From: Hydractinia symbiolongicarpus
Lineage: Eukaryota > Cnidaria > Hydrozoa > Anthoathecata > Hydractiniidae
Assembly (NCBI RefSeq): GCF_029227915.1
Contig: NC_079883.1
Location: forward strand, 2,852,001-2,916,000
Reading direction: 5' to 3'
Length of the DNA: 64,000 bases
The notes under the pieces were generated by a model. The model did not search any database. It saw only the letters and a list, made by a program, of their open reading frames with translations, and was not told the origin of the DNA. Position 1 is the stretch's first letter, and every line of letters starts with the position of its first letter. This document shows positions 12,574-23,900 of this stretch, piece after piece. Made by a program: the position numbers and the translations under genes.

Positions 12574-14304
12574 CATCACTTTACTTCACTTTACTTCACT
12601 TTACTTCACTTTACTTCACTTTACTTCACTTTATTTCACTTAACTTCACTTTACTTCACTTTACTTCACTTTACTTCACTTTACTTCACTTTAATTCACT
12701 TTACTTCACTTTACTTCACTTTACTTCACTTTACTTCACTTTACTTCACTTTATTTCACTTAACTTCACTTTACTTTACTTCACTTTACTTCACTTTATT
12801 TCACTTAACTTCACTTTACTTCACTTTACTTCACTTTACTTCACTTTACTTCACTTTACTTCACTTTACTTCACTTTACTTCACTTTACTTCACTTTATT
12901 TCACTTAACTTCACTTTACTTCACTTTACTTTACTTCACTTTACTTCACTTCACTTAACTTCACTTTACTTCACTTTACTTTACTTCACTTTACTTCACT
13001 TCATTTCACTTTACTTTACTTTACTTCACTTTACTTTACTTTACTTCACTTTACTTCACTTTACTTTACTTTACTTCACTTTATTTCACTTTACTTCACT
13101 TTATTTCACTTCATTTCACTTCATTTCACTTTACTTCACTTTACTTTACTTTACTTCACTTTACTTCACTTTACTTCACTTTATTTCACTTAACTTCACT
13201 TTACTTCACTTTACTTCACTTTACTTTACTTTACTTCACTTTACTTCACTTTACTTCACTTTACTTCACTTTATTTCACTTTACTTCAATTTACTTCACT
13301 TTACTTCACTTTACTTCACTTTATTTCACTTTATTTCACTTTACTTCACTTTATTTCACTTTACTTCACTTTACTTCACTTAACTTCACTTTACTTTACT
13401 TCACTTTACTTCACTTTATTTCACTTAACTTCACTTTACTTCACTTTACTTCACTTAACTTCACTTTACTTTACTTCACTTTACTTCACTTTATTTCACT
13501 TAACTTCACTTTACTTCACTTTATTTTACTTTACTTCACTTTACTTCACTTTACTTCACTTTACTTCACTTTACTTCACTTTATTTCTCTTTATTTCACT
13601 TTATTTCACTTTATTTCACTTTACTTCACTTTACTTCACTTAACTTCACTTTACTTTACTTCACTTTACTTCACTTTATTTCACTTAACTTCACTTTACT
13701 TTACTTCACTTTACTTCACTTTATTTCACTTTACTTCCCTTTATTTCATTTTACTTCACTTTACTTCACTTTACTTCACTTTATTTCACTTTATTTCACT
13801 TTACTTCACTTTATTTCACTTTACTTCACTTTATTTCACTTTACTTCACTTTACTTCACTTTATTTCACTTTACTTCACTTTATTTCACTTTACTTCACT
13901 TTATTTCACTTTACTTCACTTTATTTCACTTTACTTCACTTTACTTCACTTAACTTCACTTTACTTCACTTTATTTCACTTTACTTCACTTTATTTCACT
14001 TTACTTCACTTTACTTCACTTAACTTCACTTTACTTTACTTCACTTTACTTCACTTTATTTCACTTAACTTCACTTTACTTTACTTTACTTTACTTCACT
14101 TTACTTCACTTTATTTCACTTTACTTCACTTTATTTCACTTTATTTCACTTTACTTCACTTTATTTCACTTTACTTTACTTTATTTCACCTAACTTCACT
14201 TTACTTCACTTTACTTCACTTTACTTCACTTTATTTCACTTAACTTCACTTTATTTCACTTTATTTCACTTTATTTCACCTCACTTTTTAATTTACTTTA
14301 CTTA
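12574..14304. repeat. 1.7-kb minisatellite of a 10-bp unit
   Basis: The region is built almost entirely from the 10-bp unit CTTTACTTCA. Variants include TTTATTTCAC and TTAACTTCAC, with occasional 5-bp insertions (CTTTA) that shift the register. A higher-order pattern of variant units is visible, with TTATTTCACTTAACTTCAC recurring at irregular intervals. The long open frame through 12,571-13,383 is only this repeat read as protein (FTSLYFTLLH repeated), because three 10-bp units happen to contain no stop. It is not a gene. Confidence 0.97.
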
Positions 14305-16270
14305 TGTGACGTCACGTCATTTGCATTGTCGTCGGTTTCTACCCACCGCCCCTTTTAACAGAGTCTCATTATGGAGGCAGTAATAATTCTAATCTATTTC
14401 TACCTTCATGCTCCTATTAGCTAAAGATATTCACAATACATACTAAATGGATTAACAAGATGTTCTTGATTAATTTTATACAATTTTTTAAAGATCGTAA
14501 TTTTTGATAACAATAAAATCTCTTCCTAATGAAGTAGCACACAACTAAATTTGTTAAAAGTATTTGTCAGTAAAGTGCTTAATGAAAACGTGTAGAAACT
14601 ATAGAAATGCAGTTCGACCCTCTTCCTGCTTCCCCCGACATGTTAGATTTCTGCAGCTAGTTGAGTATGACATACGCACATGTCTGATTCAGTGAGAATC
14701 GACAATCGAGTACACTTCTAAAGCATAGACATTTTAGGTTTGATAAAAGTATTTTATCTGAAAATATTATGTCTACATAACGTCTTCTAAAAAACAACTG
14801 AATGATAAGAAAATTCCAGGACATGTATTTATCATTAGCAGATATTTCTGTTGATAACAACAATTAACAATGTCGTCATATTTTCTGTTCGTTCATTTGT
14901 TCGCTCGTTTGTTTACTTGAAATTAAAATCTGTACATTGATTTTATGATCCTTAAATTACAATAAAAACGAAAACCAAGAATAGACCTGGGAACGAAGTT
15001 GATAATCTAGCCATTCCAGCACCTGTCTAACATCGCCATAGATATTTATTGCCTTTCTAATTGTCTCTGCAGATGACAACATATGATTTTGACAGCACGT
15101 TTCATTAAATATTGAGTAAGTTGATATTGGTTGTGTTTGTTTTGAAGCGTTAAATAAACAAACTAACAAATAAATAAATAATTAAGGATTAATACAAAAG
15201 GAACAAAGTGCACTACAAATAATAAAAATGGCGGTTCTTGAAAATAACAGCAGCGCAACATGTGACCATGGCTTTATTTATTTTATCAACGGACAATGAT
15301 ATGAATAAAAAAATAGGCAAAGGGTTCTAGGGACAAGGTTACATGTGGTTCATTCGTGCAAAATCCCTTTCTGAGAACCGCTTAAAGATTGTTTTGTTTT
15401 CTCACGACGATTTTTTGTTGAACAGGAAAGATCCTGTTAATTAAGTTCAACAAAACAACACAGATATTTCGACAAAAAACATCACTTCTACGCGATATCG
15501 TCATCTCTTTACAACTGCATAGAACTTGTGATAAAAAACGCTTAGGTGAAGCACTGTCATGAGAAAAATTCTAGTAACAATTTCTCCCTCCTGCGAAGTC
15601 GTTTACCTATTTTTATTATAAATATAAGCTTCTAATCAATTCGATTAACTTTTATGTCTAAAGGTTGTTTATGTTCGTCTATATGATCTTGATAGTAAGC
15701 ATCTTAAAAAATAAAGACCCGCGACCCCGCGTTAAATTAAGATAGTTATCGTAAGACGGATTCGATCAATGATATATCTTAAACCCAAGACGATTTTCAT
15801 ATCAATCAAAACGATAAGCTGTGGATATTTTTTTAGGCACTGCGTGTTTTAAGATCAAATACGAATGTAAATCCAAATTTTGCGCAACTGAAAAGAGAAG
15901 GAATTTGCCTTGCTGATGAAGTCCGTAATAACGGCTAAGGCACCACAAGAACCTGGGGACGAGGTTGGGAATCTCAGTGTAAAGATAACAAAGTGTTATT
16001 AATCAACGCAAGATCAGAACGATTACAAACATGAAAATACTAGTTGCTTAGTATTGTTCACACTTACAAAGTTAAATAACAGCTAAAATTATTAATTTCT
16101 TTCCATCACGTTTAACCATAGTCATTAGTAGTAAGTCTTGGTAAGGCATCGTTTACATATCTGGTTTAATATCTTTTTGGCATGCATTATCATTTGGCGT
16201 ATCAAAGATAGTGTTTGAGTTAATCTTTTTTGTGTGTCTTTCTTCAGTCCTTTTCTTTGTACACTATTTT

Positions 16271-16359
16271 AACCTCGATCCCAGGGCCTGTAGCTTTTCT
16301 GATATGAGGATGAATTGCATAGGTATTAAAAAATGGTACAGGCTCTGCGATCAAGGTTG
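16271..16359. mobile_element. Short palindromic MITE, CAACCTCG family
   Basis: The left end AACCTCGATCCCAGGGCCTG and the right end read in reverse (CAACCTTGATCGCAGAGCCTG, one base over the 20-base core) form terminal inverted repeats around about 50 bp of unrelated sequence. Other copies in the window share the CAACCTCGTCCCCAGG end. Confidence 0.6.
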
Positions 16360-17274
16360 CATTAATTTTACACTATTGTTATAAGAACACTCATCTTGAA
16401 GAAAGCCTATAAATGTTCTTAAATTGCTCCTAATTTTCCTCTTATTTTGTCATTTTGAAGGTTAAAGGAGCATTTCAGTACTTCCTGGTATTGACAAAGC
16501 CTTAAATTTTATTAACATGTTCTAAATTTTGGACATCTCTTCTTATGTTCTTAAAGAACTTATTTTTTATAAGAAAAACATGCAGCAAATAAATTTATAG
16601 AATTAAATTAAGTTTAACGAAGAACCTACTAAAATAAACAAAGGCAACAAAAAGTTCTGACAAGAATATGCACTTTTTTTGAATAGAGGTATTTTCACGC
16701 CCAACACATTCTTGTCTTACACACATTTTTTTATCCACATGTGATTTTTTTTACATTATAGAAAGTTGCCGTGACAGGTAGCTACATAATTTTTACATTA
16801 GTTACCACCAACTGCTGTTCAAGTTAATAAAGTCATAATTCTTTCTAAATAGTTATTATATTTTAAAATTAGTTTAGTTAGGATTGTGGCATAGTAAGTA
16901 TATGAATAATTTGATCCGAGTTTAACAAACTTAGAAGCTATAAAAAAATTTATATATTTTTTTGTTCGAAGTAACGTGAAGTAATAGTTTTATTAGTATA
17001 GTAACGAAGAAAAAAAGTAAAGAGGTAAGAATTTTGTACGTAAGAAAATATTTTTTTAGACATCAATTGTTGGGCATAAAAATGTCCAAAAAAAATTTTT
17101 TTTCGAGGGTGACGAAAATTTTGTCAAACAAATAATTTTTGTCCGCTAAATTATGTTTAGAATTCACCAAAGAACTACAGGTTAGACAACCTCTCCCCCT
17201 CTTCTGCGCCTATGATGTTCTGGACGCAACGGTTGTTCAAAAAAGCCCTAGAAACGAAGTTGCGGGCTAGAGTG

Positions 17275-17324
17275 CAACCTCGTCCTTAATATAAAAGGCC
17301 TAACAAGTCCTAGCGACGAGGTTG
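17275..17324. mobile_element. Short palindromic MITE, CAACCTCG family
   Basis: CAACCTCGTCCTTAATAT at the left is mirrored by CCTAGCGACGAGGTTGG at the right, about 50 bp apart. It is one of the shortest members of the family in this window. Confidence 0.5.
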
Positions 17325-20300
17325 GTTAGAGTGTTGTTGGTTTTTACCGTTCGCATTAAAGTAACTAAAATAAAAAGTAAACAGAATTGTTTTAAAAATG
17401 GATAAAAGTTGACGAATATTTTGTTCGTCGAAAACTTTGTTAGATATTTTTTTGTTCGAAGGCATGTTCGCCATTGTTGTGAAAAGTGGACTAGCTACTG
17501 ATTCAGTAAGCCCTTTACCCCATTTCTGGCAATCAACTATAAACATAAGTGATTAAAAATAATTTGGAATAGTGGAACCTTATCAGGTTTACTGTTGTCT
17601 TCAAGATCCTTAAGGTGTTCAGGATCTTTAAGATGATACTGCGCATTTGTTCTATGTCAAGAGTGTCGTTAATAACTTTGCCCTCGTCATTGTTTGCTAG
17701 AAACGACTTTTGTACGACACAACAACGACAACCGACAATCTGGGACTGTATTTCAAATTTTGGTTCCCTACTTTAAGAATAAATTTACCGACTCTGAGAA
17801 ATATTGTAAGACTGTCGTGACGGATGAGCTGTGTTGACATGATTTAAGAAGCCATTTTTTCAACAATCAGATGTCTAATACATATTAAGAGTTATTACAT
17901 AAAGGATTATATTCTATCTAGGATGATAGAAGAATTTTATCCTACTAGATTTTTTAATTTCCAAAGCCTGTTTCAAATCAAACAAGAAGCCGACATGGCT
18001 TAGAAATTAACGCCTCGGATTACGACCATCACACCTTGGATTACAACCTTTATGTCTCGGATTGCAACCTTCATACTTGGAGCATCAGTAAAATACTTTT
18101 TGCAAGAATTGCTACAAATTAGATCATGATCCCAAGATCAGAAACATTTGCCGTTAGAAAGGTTGATTTGGGGGATTTTGGAGAAAATAGTACGGAGTAC
18201 GTAAGTAACCAATTTTGGCCTATACTGGATTTTTTTTAAGGGGACAAAATGTTTAAAAAGTATATAAACCTGAACACAACCTTGTCATCAGGGCTATTGT
18301 AAGTCTGTGATATGGCCAAAAGATCTTTTTAAAACTATTCCCCTTTTTCATTCATTAAGCCTTGGAACGAGGTTGATTTGAAATGTTTTTTTCACAAATT
18401 TTGTCTTCTATTGTTGACGTTCTAATCAGAGCACTGACTTACGTGACGTACTTATGACGTGTCTTTGACGTCAGCGGTAGCTATAAACATCGCTTGATGA
18501 CAGGGATAGATGAAATTAATGATATTTAAAAATATAGTTTTTCTTATAACTTTTTATCTTTCTTTTTCGATCTCCTGCTACGCATTGAGACATTCTCTAA
18601 GGATCTGATAATCTGAATTCACATGTTTTTCACGAACTGAGTTCTTTAAGAGACAGTAAACTTTCCTTTAGTAAAGAGACCTATTGAGAAATATTGACAT
18701 CTTAACTTTCTGTCCCAACTCTTATGAGGTTAAGTAAATTTTCAAACTCTTGATATGCTTTTTGATCAAATAAATTGAGCATGAACAAGTTATGGAGAAA
18801 ATAGATAACCCTACATACCATTAACACTTCTGTTCTTATTTCTTTATTATGGTTACCATGGTTTAAAATATAGACGTTAGCTGGCTTTTTTTTCCTTTTG
18901 CATCCACTAAGTTGCTAATTGTCTGTGTATGTCAAGCAATTTACGAATACTAATGTTTTCTCTTCTTCTCTCGTTATCGTCGAGAAAATATCATTGTTCA
19001 TACGACTAGAGCTGACGTAATTAAACAGTTTTCTAAGTATCAGAAAGTTGGTCTTCAGTTCATTTGAAGCGATTCACAGAGAACTGCGTTAGAGTATATG
19101 TTTTCCTGAAACAGAAATTACAAAGATGAAGTGGAAGAACTCTCCTGTTCTTTTCCTTTTTTAAGTTATAAGGAACAGAAGTGACATTTTAAAAAGTTAA
19201 TTACTGTGACACAAATTGTTTTTTTATACTAATATCATTTGTGAGTTTATATGTAACTGGTACATGTTGAACTCAATAATCAAAAGCACTTTTCCTTCAC
19301 GTATAGGGCGCTAAGAGGATGGGGGTTGGAATTAGGGTGGATCGGTAATATAACATAACAACCCTGACATAACGTTCTCCGCCCATCTAAATCTTTCACT
19401 TAACGCCCATTTATATTTGGGTGGCAATAAAACTTAAACAAGAATATTGGACTCAAGTAAAGATTTGTGAGTATTTGTCAATAAACTTGACTTCTTTCAT
19501 ACAAGACGCTAATGGCAATTAAAGGGAGAGGCCAGGAGAGCTTTATTGTAATCATCGCTTGATCGAGTCATAATGAAGGTAATTATAATGTGATTGTTTT
19601 TAAATCTATGCGCATTAAGCCATCAGATTACTCTAAAAATACAATCAAAATTATAATTTAGCAAGGCTGTATGTGAAATACGTTGGGATGTGTGTGTAAT
19701 ATTAAAAACCTCGGTAATATTGTCGTTAAACTATGAAACCATATGTGGCACCGCTAGTTAAAATTTGATGGCTTAATTAGACTTTAATAATTTATCGAAA
19801 GAACGAATTTTAATGATAATTTTCTTTTTTGCTGGATTGGCGTTCTCGGCTGTTGAACGACATCCATCAGTTTTTGTTGTATCATATTCTTAGATGGTTA
19901 GTGTTGTGTATTATTTTTCTTACGCCTTTTATTTTTTTTAGTCTTTTTTATTTTTTTGTTGATTTGTTTTTTTTTTGTATTTACGCGCTACAGACCTTAA
20001 TGAATGTTTATATTTTCGTAGTAAGCCATTTAGGCTCTAGTAACTGAGTGACAGGCACAAAAATGTTGGACTTTCTGAGAAGAGTCTTTTTCAGTCGATT
20101 TCTTCTCCCAAAAACAGTTTTGAGGCTTTAAACTATTATTAAGTATAGATTGATATCTTCTGAGACATATATACATTCATTTTAAAGTCATAACGATACC
20201 TATTTGCGAAAAAATGGAATGAAAAGACATCGTTAAGTGTAGCTAAACATTCAAAGGTCTATAGAAACCGTTATTTTGCGTTTTTCTCCCAAAAGGAGAA

Positions 20301-20944
20301 TAAAAGATCAGTTTGTTAGCTATTATAATATAGCAGGTAAGTGAAAAATATATTGATGAACTTTTGGAAGAACATATGTGTAAGAATTTGTTTATGAAGA
20401 GCCAAAAAGTTAAAACATTCAAGGGAACTTTGTGTCCTGGTATATTTTGTGTTAAGAACCAAATATTTCTTTCGAGCCGCGCAGTTGTGCTGCTTTTTGA
20501 ATCTTGGCGTGATAAGTCAAGCATTAAATACATTTAAGAAAGTGTGATCGTGAAATTGACAGACTTAGTTTTAACTCTAAAAATGATTTATATATTTCCA
20601 CCAGTAAATTTTTAATAACTGAATCTCTAAGGAGCGAAGACGTGAAACATATCGAGTGTTTGAGTCGAGTGTTTGATTTTTGAGAAATTGTCTAGGACGA
20701 GGAATTGATGCGTCCAATATGAGGGTAAGAAACACGAAATGCGATGAAATTTGATTAAAGAACGTTTGATAGAAGTTCAAGATGATGAAAGCTAATCAAG
20801 TGCTGAGATATTTCTTTGAAATATTTAAAACTTTGAGAATTTGAGTTCGGAACGGTGAGTCCCAAAATTATATAACTATTTTAATTTTAGGTAAACTAGC
20901 AAAACATATGAATTTATATTAAACAGACCTTGACACATATAACA

Positions 20945-23900
20945 ATGTTTTTAAATGCGCTGGTTTGTTTACTATGTGCTAATCTCTTCTCCGTGGGTGC
21001 TGATTATATGTATCCCGTCTTGACGGAAGAACCACAAGATGGATTTGGTTTTGAAGATCAACCCTTAACACTAAGGTGTAGGGCCACAGGAAACCCTCCT
21101 CCCGTGATCACATGGTTAAAAGATAATAGAGAAATGACGATAACAGGCACCAATAAAAAGAAGACCAAAGAAGGAGATTTAATAATTGAAAAATTTAATC
21201 CCGTGGATGATGTTGGAAATTATAAATGCCAAGTCAGCGTTTCGGATTCAACTTTACGGCTTACACTGGTTTCAAGAGTTGCTAACATAAAAAGAGCAGG
21301 TACATATTCACTCAAATGTTTTTCAACTCCATTCCCAACACATGTTGTCCCTTTTTATACCGAGACGGTGAGTCTCGCTGTTCCGATATAAAAGTCTTCA
21401 TATCACCCAACCTCGTTCCCAGGGGCTACATATCACCTTTTCCGAGATAGTAATATTGATAGAGGATAAGTCGTTTTTTCGATGAGAGATGAATCCATTT
21501 TGTGGCAAACTCAACCCCGGGGTTCAAGTTTAGTTTTGTGGCCTTTTCAATTTCGCGAAACTAAAACACCACATAATTATTAAGAAAAATCACACATAAA
21601 AACGTATTTAAACATTAAACTTTTTTTAAATTGTACTAAATAAACTGTGTTATTTATTCAGTCTTTCCAAAATTCTTCCAATCTGAGGCTGCTCCGACTA
21701 CTGCATACTCTGGTGGTTCGATCCGCATGTTCGTTGATGCCAGTAACTTTGTACCATACCCTCAAATCGGTTGGAACTATCGTGGGAAACCATCTATTCG
21801 CAACAACGACCCGAGGTTTACAGTTTTACCACAAGGTGTTTTGCATATTTATGGTTTAACCTCAGCAGATGATGGCGAGATTAGAGCAATCGCCAGAAGC
21901 GTAGGCGGCGGAACAAAATCCGCCCAAATCCATGCTGGAAAGTTCGCAAAGGTGACGATTACTGATGGTAAGCGTTACAAGCTTGACTTCTCCACTGTTA
22001 ATTTCAACTTTAATTCTCATGGATTTTATTATCTGTTATTTATTATCTACAATTTGTCTTTTGCTATTATCCAATCCGTTTCATTAAGGTTCAACACGAC
22101 CCTCGGGTAAAGGCTTCTATTTCTTGGGCAAACCTAAAGACATCAACTTAAAGTGGGGACGCAGTACAATTCTGGAAGCTTTAGCTGATAGTTCTGATTC
22201 CGTAACATATGATTGGTATAAGGATGGTAAAATCATTTCATTTGGGTCCACTAAGTTCACACGTTTTGGTAAAGGAAATTTGAAGATCTTATACGCTAAT
22301 GAAAAAGATGCTGGGACATATAAAGTAGTAGCAACATCAGGAGGCAAGACACTCGAAGCTAGTGCAAAAGTGAATGTATTCAGTAAGTAGAACATATAAA
22401 CTGCGATTTCTAACGATTAAAAAAAACATACATACCAACCTTTTTCAGAGAAAGCAGAGATGGGACAAGTTGTTCTTTGCTTTCATGTTAAGAACAAATA
22501 TAAATATTTCACTTAGTATACGGTGAACCCAACCTCGTTCCCAGCGCATGTTTTCTCTTTTTTTTATCGATATCACGATGCCAGAAAGATGCAAGATGAC
22601 CTGGGGATGAGGTTCTCTATATTGCAGCGAACCCTCTCTACATTTCGATGTGTCAACCTAGATTTTGATAAAGTTGTGATTTTTTTATTGAGGTGCTCCA
22701 CAGTTTACAGAAATACCGCCAAGGAGAGTGTATGCAGAAGTTGATGGCAAAGCAACATTTAGATTCAAAGTAATCGGAACCCCAAAACCAAAGATAAACT
22801 GGTTTCACGATGGTGTTGCGGTAGACGCATCAGCCGAATATATTGAAATGGGAGACGATTTTATAATAGTAAAAGATTTAATTGAAAATGATAAAGGAAT
22901 GTACCAAGTCAGAGCAAGTAATTCGATGGGTGACGCGCAAACTTCTCTTGAGTTGATCATCGTATCGAAAGGTAAGAAAAGCACAGAATGAAAGCGAAAG
23001 CGAAAGCTATTTTGTCAATCGCTCTGATTCCCGTTGCGTCATGCGTCAATAAGCTCGCCGCCATTTTAAAAAGTGGTTACACGCTCTTAAAAAAAATTAA
23101 GTGAACTATTTAGTATTGTGTTTGAGAGTGTGAATTTTTAAACAAACAAACATTTGCTTTTAAGTTTTTGGATTTTTTTTTTAAATCAAAGCATAATGAT
23201 TTGGAAAGAAAATCACAAGTTATTATGCATTCCTATTTTATTATATATTTTCTGATAGGTAGGTACCTATATTCTTTAATAATTTTAACTACAGTGGCTA
23301 TTGTAAGCGCATAGCTAGCTAGCTAGATATTTTTGAGAGATATTTTATGGCTATCTTCACAAATATCGAGGTTTATAATACCCTGTCTATTATTTACAGG
23401 AGGGGCCATGGCTTAGATGGTGATTCCTAGAGTATTTAATACTTAATTTGAGCTACACAGTCGATAGAGTCGATGGAAGAATTAGTTGAAAAGTTTGAGA
23501 AGTGGAAGAAAGGACTAGAAGAGAAAGGGCTGAAGGTAAACACAGAAAAGTCTAAAGTCATGATAAGTAGCATTGCAGCCAAGTGTGACCTTGTAGTTGG
23601 AAAGTGGCCTTGTGGAGTTTGCAGGAAAGGTGTTGGTAGTAACTCAATTTTTTGTCAGACTTGCAAGCATTGGGTACATAAGAAGTGCAGTAGTATTAGT
23701 GGAAGGTTAAGAGCTGACATACAGTTTGTATGCAAGCGTTGCAAAGGTGAGATTATAGAGAATGAAGTATTTCCAGCTTTAATGATGTACAACAGTGGCT
23801 CGTTAGAGATAGTTAAGAACTTCTGTTATTTGGGTGATATGTTGGGCAGTGAAGGGGGTGTTGGAAAAAGTGTTACTTGCAGGATAGGTTCTGCTTGGAA

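Larger units (their letters stand above)
14305..20944. other. Long non-coding stretch upstream of the receptor gene
   Basis: No exon is supported. It contains small inverted-repeat elements of the CAACCTCG family (listed separately) and their single ends near 14,985, 15,955 and 18,365. The last few hundred bases should hold the receptor promoter and 5' UTR. A GGTGAGT at 20,854 and a TTTTAG at 20,890 might bound a very short UTR intron, but 36 bp is smaller than expected. Confidence 0.4.
20945..22971 (+). other. Exons for signal peptide and four Ig domains
   Basis: Each Ig domain is one exon bounded by phase-1 introns, the arrangement expected for shuffled extracellular modules. Ig1 has the canonical pattern (LRCRATG, then ITWLKD, then GNYKCQV). 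Ig2 (SIRMFVDA, IGWNYRG, GEIRAIARS), Ig3 (STILEALA, YDWYKDG, AGTYKVVAT) and Ig4 (ATFRFKVIG, INWFHDG, GMYQVRAS) keep the core tryptophan but have no cysteine at either disulfide position. Confidence 0.85.

Noticed and set aside
12571..13383. 270-codon open frame on the plus strand
   Set aside because: It is the 10-bp minisatellite read in a stop-free frame; there is no protein-like composition or splice context.
9222..14304. CRISPR-like or regularly spaced repeats
   Set aside because: These are simple microsatellite and minisatellite arrays without unique spacers, in a eukaryotic genome.
20855..20890. 36-bp intron in the receptor 5' UTR
   Set aside because: The splice-like motifs are present, but the intron would be shorter than any other here, so I did not add it to the model.
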